Part shown: one piece after another, positions 33,257 to 35,213 of the stretch
How positions within the stretch are numbered: the stretch's first letter is position 1
How the letters are laid out: each line of letters opens with the position of its first letter
Assembly: GCA_017461045.1 (NCBI GenBank)
Contig: JAFTZJ010000009.1
Coordinates: 1-35,213, forward strand
Direction: 5' to 3'
Length of the DNA stretch: 35,213 bases
From: Lachnospiraceae bacterium
Lineage (GTDB): Bacteria; Bacillota; Clostridia; Lachnospirales; Lachnospiraceae
Program-made: the position numbers and the translations under genes
Notes under the pieces: model-generated
Databases searched by the model: none
Told to the model about the DNA's origin: nothing
The model's input: the letters and a program-made list of their open reading frames with translations, nothing else

Positions 33257-35048
33257 ACGAATGACAAGAAATGCAATTAAAGAAGCACGTTTGGCATTAA
33301 CGGAAGAAGATGTCCGTACTCTTTCTGAGGAATGTGTTTCCAAGGTGTTGCAGTTTCCGGAATTCTTAGAAGCCAATACCGTATGTGTCTATATGCCTAC
33401 CGGCAATGAAATTGATACCAGCACGATTATTCAATACTGTCTGGATAACGGCAAAAAAGTGGCGGCACCTCGAGTAGAAGACGGTGCAATGGAATTCTAT
33501 TATTTTGATAAACCGGAGGATTTGCAGCCGGGTGCCTATAATATCTGGGAACCGATTGGTATGGTAAAGGTAACAGATGAAGAAAGTCTGGTAATTGTAC
33601 CGGGCGTGGCATTTGATTTGAATTGCAATCGCATTGGATATGGTATGGGATATTATGATCGTTACCTTTCCATGCATCCAAAGATGCAAACCATCGCTTT
33701 AGCATATGATTTTCAGATTGTTGGTAAGATTAAGCGGGAAATCCATGATATTCGTCCGCAAATGATTGTTACAGAAAGTAGGGTAATTATGAAACCAAAG
33801 GATTTTGATTTAGTAAGCGTATGTAAATCAGCAAAGCATGCAAGCAGAAGCCTGAATCTATTGGATACAGCCAAGAAAAATGCTTGTTTGCTTAAGGTAT
33901 CTAAAGCAATAGAGGAAAATCAGGAGCTTATATTAAAGGCAAATGCCAAGGACGTAGCGAATGCGAAAAAGAATGGTATGGCTGAGGCTTTAGTTGACCG
34001 TCTGGCGTTAAATGAAGACCGTATTAAGGGAATTATTGAGGGTGTAATCCAAGTGGTGTCTTTAACAGACCCGATAGGAACCGTAGTTACACGCTTTAAT
34101 CGTCCAAACGGCTTAAAAGTAGAGCAAGTAAGAGTTCCGTTTGGTGTTATTGGTATTATTTATGAATCAAGACCAAATGTAACCGTAGATGCATTTTGTC
34201 TGTGTTTCAAAACCGGAAATGCTGTTATTTTACGTGGCGGAAGTGATGCAATTTACACCAACTTAGCATTGGTAACCGTTATTCGTAAGGCATTGAAGTC
34301 CATGGATGTAGATGAAAATGCAATCTGTCTGGTAGAGGATACCAGCCGGGAAGTGGCATCACAATTCATGAAAATGAAACAATATGTAGATGTATTGATT
34401 CCTAGAGGTGGTGCAGGCTTGATTCAGACAGTTGTTGAGCAGTCAACCATTCCTGTAATTGAAACCGGAACCGGTAACTGTCATATCTACATTGACCGTT
34501 ACGCAGATGTGAATAAGGTTGTACCAATTGTACACAATGCAAAGCTTCAGCGATTGGGTGTTTGCAATGCCTGTGAATCTTTGATTATCCATGAAAAGAT
34601 TGCAGATAAGGTACTTCCATTGTTAATCGAAGATTTATTGAAGGAAGGCTGCGAAATCCGGGGAGATGAAACAGTTTGCTCTTACAGTCCGCTGGTAAAA
34701 GTTGCAACAGAAGAAGATTACGGTACGGAATATCTGGCTAAGATTATTTCAGCTAAGATTGTTAAATCTGTGTATGAAGCAGTTGAACATGTGAATCAGT
34801 ACAGCACCGGACATTCGGAAGCGATTATTACAGAAAATGAGGAATCTGCAAAAGCATTTACAGATGGTGTTGATTCTGCCTGTGTATATGTAAATGCTTC
34901 CACACGATTTACAGATGGATTTGAATTTGGATTCGGAGCTGAAATCGGTATCAGTACCCAGAAATTGCATGCAAGAGGTCCAATGGGATTGTTGGCATTA
35001 ACTTCCTGCAAGTATGTAATTAAAGGGAATGGGCAGATTCGTAATTAA
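33225..35048 (+). CDS. proA: Fusion: 5-formyltetrahydrofolate cyclo-ligase + gamma-glutamyl phosphate reductase (ProA)
   Basis: One uninterrupted 607-codon frame encodes two enzymes. Residues about 10-188 are a 5-formyltetrahydrofolate cyclo-ligase (MTHFS/YgfA type), with RNAIKEARLAL at the start and the nucleotide/folate motif GYGMGYYDRYL; it converts 5-formyl-THF to 5,10-methenyl-THF using ATP. Residues about 192-607 are ProA, which reduces gamma-glutamyl phosphate with NADPH. They include the GVIGIIYESRPNVTVDA and ETGTGNCHIYID motifs and the catalytic-cysteine region RLGVCNACESL. The junction is only a few residues (VIMKPKDFDL). Met189 (33789) has a weak GTAGGG upstream, so separate ProA might also be made. 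The ATG at 33225 overlaps the DUF896 gene by 32 nt; starts at 33246 or 33261 are possible but lack ribosome sites. Confidence 0.92.
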   Translation: MQKYSAQMTNKRMTRNAIKEARLALTEEDVRTLSEECVSKVLQFPEFLEANTVCVYMPTGNEIDTSTIIQYCLDNGKKVAAPRVEDGAMEFYYFDKPEDLQPGAYNIWEPIGMVKVTDEESLVIVPGVAFDLNCNRIGYGMGYYDRYLSMHPKMQTIALAYDFQIVGKIKREIHDIRPQMIVTESRVIMKPKDFDLVSVCKSAKHASRSLNLLDTAKKNACLLKVSKAIEENQELILKANAKDVANAKKNGMAEALVDRLALNEDRIKGIIEGVIQVVSLTDPIGTVVTRFNRPNGLKVEQVRVPFGVIGIIYESRPNVTVDAFCLCFKTGNAVILRGGSDAIYTNLALVTVIRKALKSMDVDENAICLVEDTSREVASQFMKMKQYVDVLIPRGGAGLIQTVVEQSTIPVIETGTGNCHIYIDRYADVNKVVPIVHNAKLQRLGVCNACESLIIHEKIADKVLPLLIEDLLKEGCEIRGDETVCSYSPLVKVATEEDYGTEYLAKIISAKIVKSVYEAVEHVNQYSTGHSEAIITENEESAKAFTDGVDSACVYVNASTRFTDGFEFGFGAEIGISTQKLHARGPMGLLALTSCKYVIKGNGQIRN

Positions 35049-35051
35049 ATT

Positions 35052-35074
35052 GTGGTTTACTAACAAATAACCAC
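35052..35074 (+). other. Small hairpin just after the fusion gene
   Basis: GTGGTT (35052-35057) pairs with AACCAC (35069-35074), and the palindrome CCACGTGG (35071-35078) overlaps its right arm. With no T-run it is a weak terminator candidate at best; I see no gene between 35049 and the window end. Confidence 0.35.
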
Positions 35075-35084
35075 GTGGCTCAGA

Positions 35085-35203
35085 ATATATATACTTATCG
35101 CAGACCCGCTTTCGCTTCGGCCAGTACGTAGCGGTACTAGGATTGCAAAATACGCAATCCAAGGACCGACGTACTTCTAGAGTCTGCTCACAAGTATATA
35201 TAT
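35085..35203. repeat. Long multi-stem inverted repeat (structured RNA or MITE/REP-like element)
   Basis: Four nested paired segments enclose one another: ATATATATACTT (35085-35096) with 35192-35203, 12 bp; GCAGAC (35100-35105) with 35182-35187; AGTACGT (35123-35129) plus CGGT (35132-35135) with 35165-35175; and GGATTGC (35140-35146) with 35154-35160. In all, 36 base pairs span 119 nt, starting 36 nt after the proA stop. AT-rich ends flank a GC-rich core. There is no T-run after it, so it is not an ordinary terminator. Identity unknown. Confidence 0.75.
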
Positions 35204-35213
35204 CCATTCGCCA

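Noticed and set aside
35085-35203. Reading the right-edge repeat as a rho-independent terminator
   Set aside because: The stem is far too long and interrupted, and neither end is followed by a T-run.
34998-35207. 69-codon minus-strand frame across the right-edge repeat
   Set aside because: It reads through the inverted repeat and into proA antisense, with no ribosome site; the DNA is better explained as a structured element.

Overview
The window looks like a chromosomal stretch from a spore-forming, low-GC Clostridia, most likely Lachnospiraceae-like. The evidence is AT-rich DNA with strong AGGAGG ribosome sites, sporulation genes (GerW, YqfC, YqfD, a BofC-like protein), a giant 2-hydroxyacyl-CoA dehydratase activase-type protein, DUF4317, and a zinc-tailed rhomboid-like protein. 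Genus is inferred from gene content only. I see no rRNA, tRNA, CRISPR array, insertion sequence or prophage.

Layout. 1-2130: 3' part of a large unrecognised acidic protein whose base composition differs from everything to its right. 2181-4871 (minus): EamA-type transporter and NhaC-type Na+/H+ antiporter, probably one transcript. 5074-6402: free-standing PAS-PAS-GGDEF diguanylate cyclase. 6463-7623 (minus): DUF4317 protein. 7805-10226: two-gene ABC transporter. 10290-14579 (minus): 1429-residue activase-family protein. 14810-15172: small LysM protein. 15308-19601: operon-like run with a pseudo-rhomboid, two unknown proteins, a DUF2953 protein, GerW and a 44-residue membrane microprotein. 19658-19843 (minus): rpmB, divergent from yloU-yloV at 20020-22086, the arrangement known from Bacillus. 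22212-28474: yqfC-yqfD-phoH, then ybeY-DUF3048 lipoprotein-cdd-MurJ/SpoVB-like flippase. 28589-32113: BofC-like protein and two flavoprotein oxidoreductases. 32165-35048: proB, a DUF896 gene, and one continuous reading frame fusing 5-formyltetrahydrofolate cyclo-ligase to ProA. The right edge, 35049-35213, holds a long, highly structured inverted repeat.

How the genes work together. proB and proA supply the first two enzymes of proline synthesis. gerW, yqfC, yqfD, the BofC-like gene and perhaps the LysM gene belong to sporulation or germination. phoH and ybeY are RNA/ribosome maturation factors, and the MurJ-like flippase serves envelope synthesis. Most convergent gene pairs are separated by strong hairpin terminators usable from both sides.

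Most worth a second look: the cyclo-ligase::ProA fusion; the ~120-nt multi-stem inverted repeat at the right edge; a hairpin lying exactly between a strong Shine-Dalgarno and the start codon of the 1429-residue gene; a possible sporulation promoter whose start point lies inside the preceding terminator; and the pseudo-rhomboid with a zinc tail. No obviously new multi-gene system such as a defence island is visible. No gap longer than 300 bases lacks a gene.
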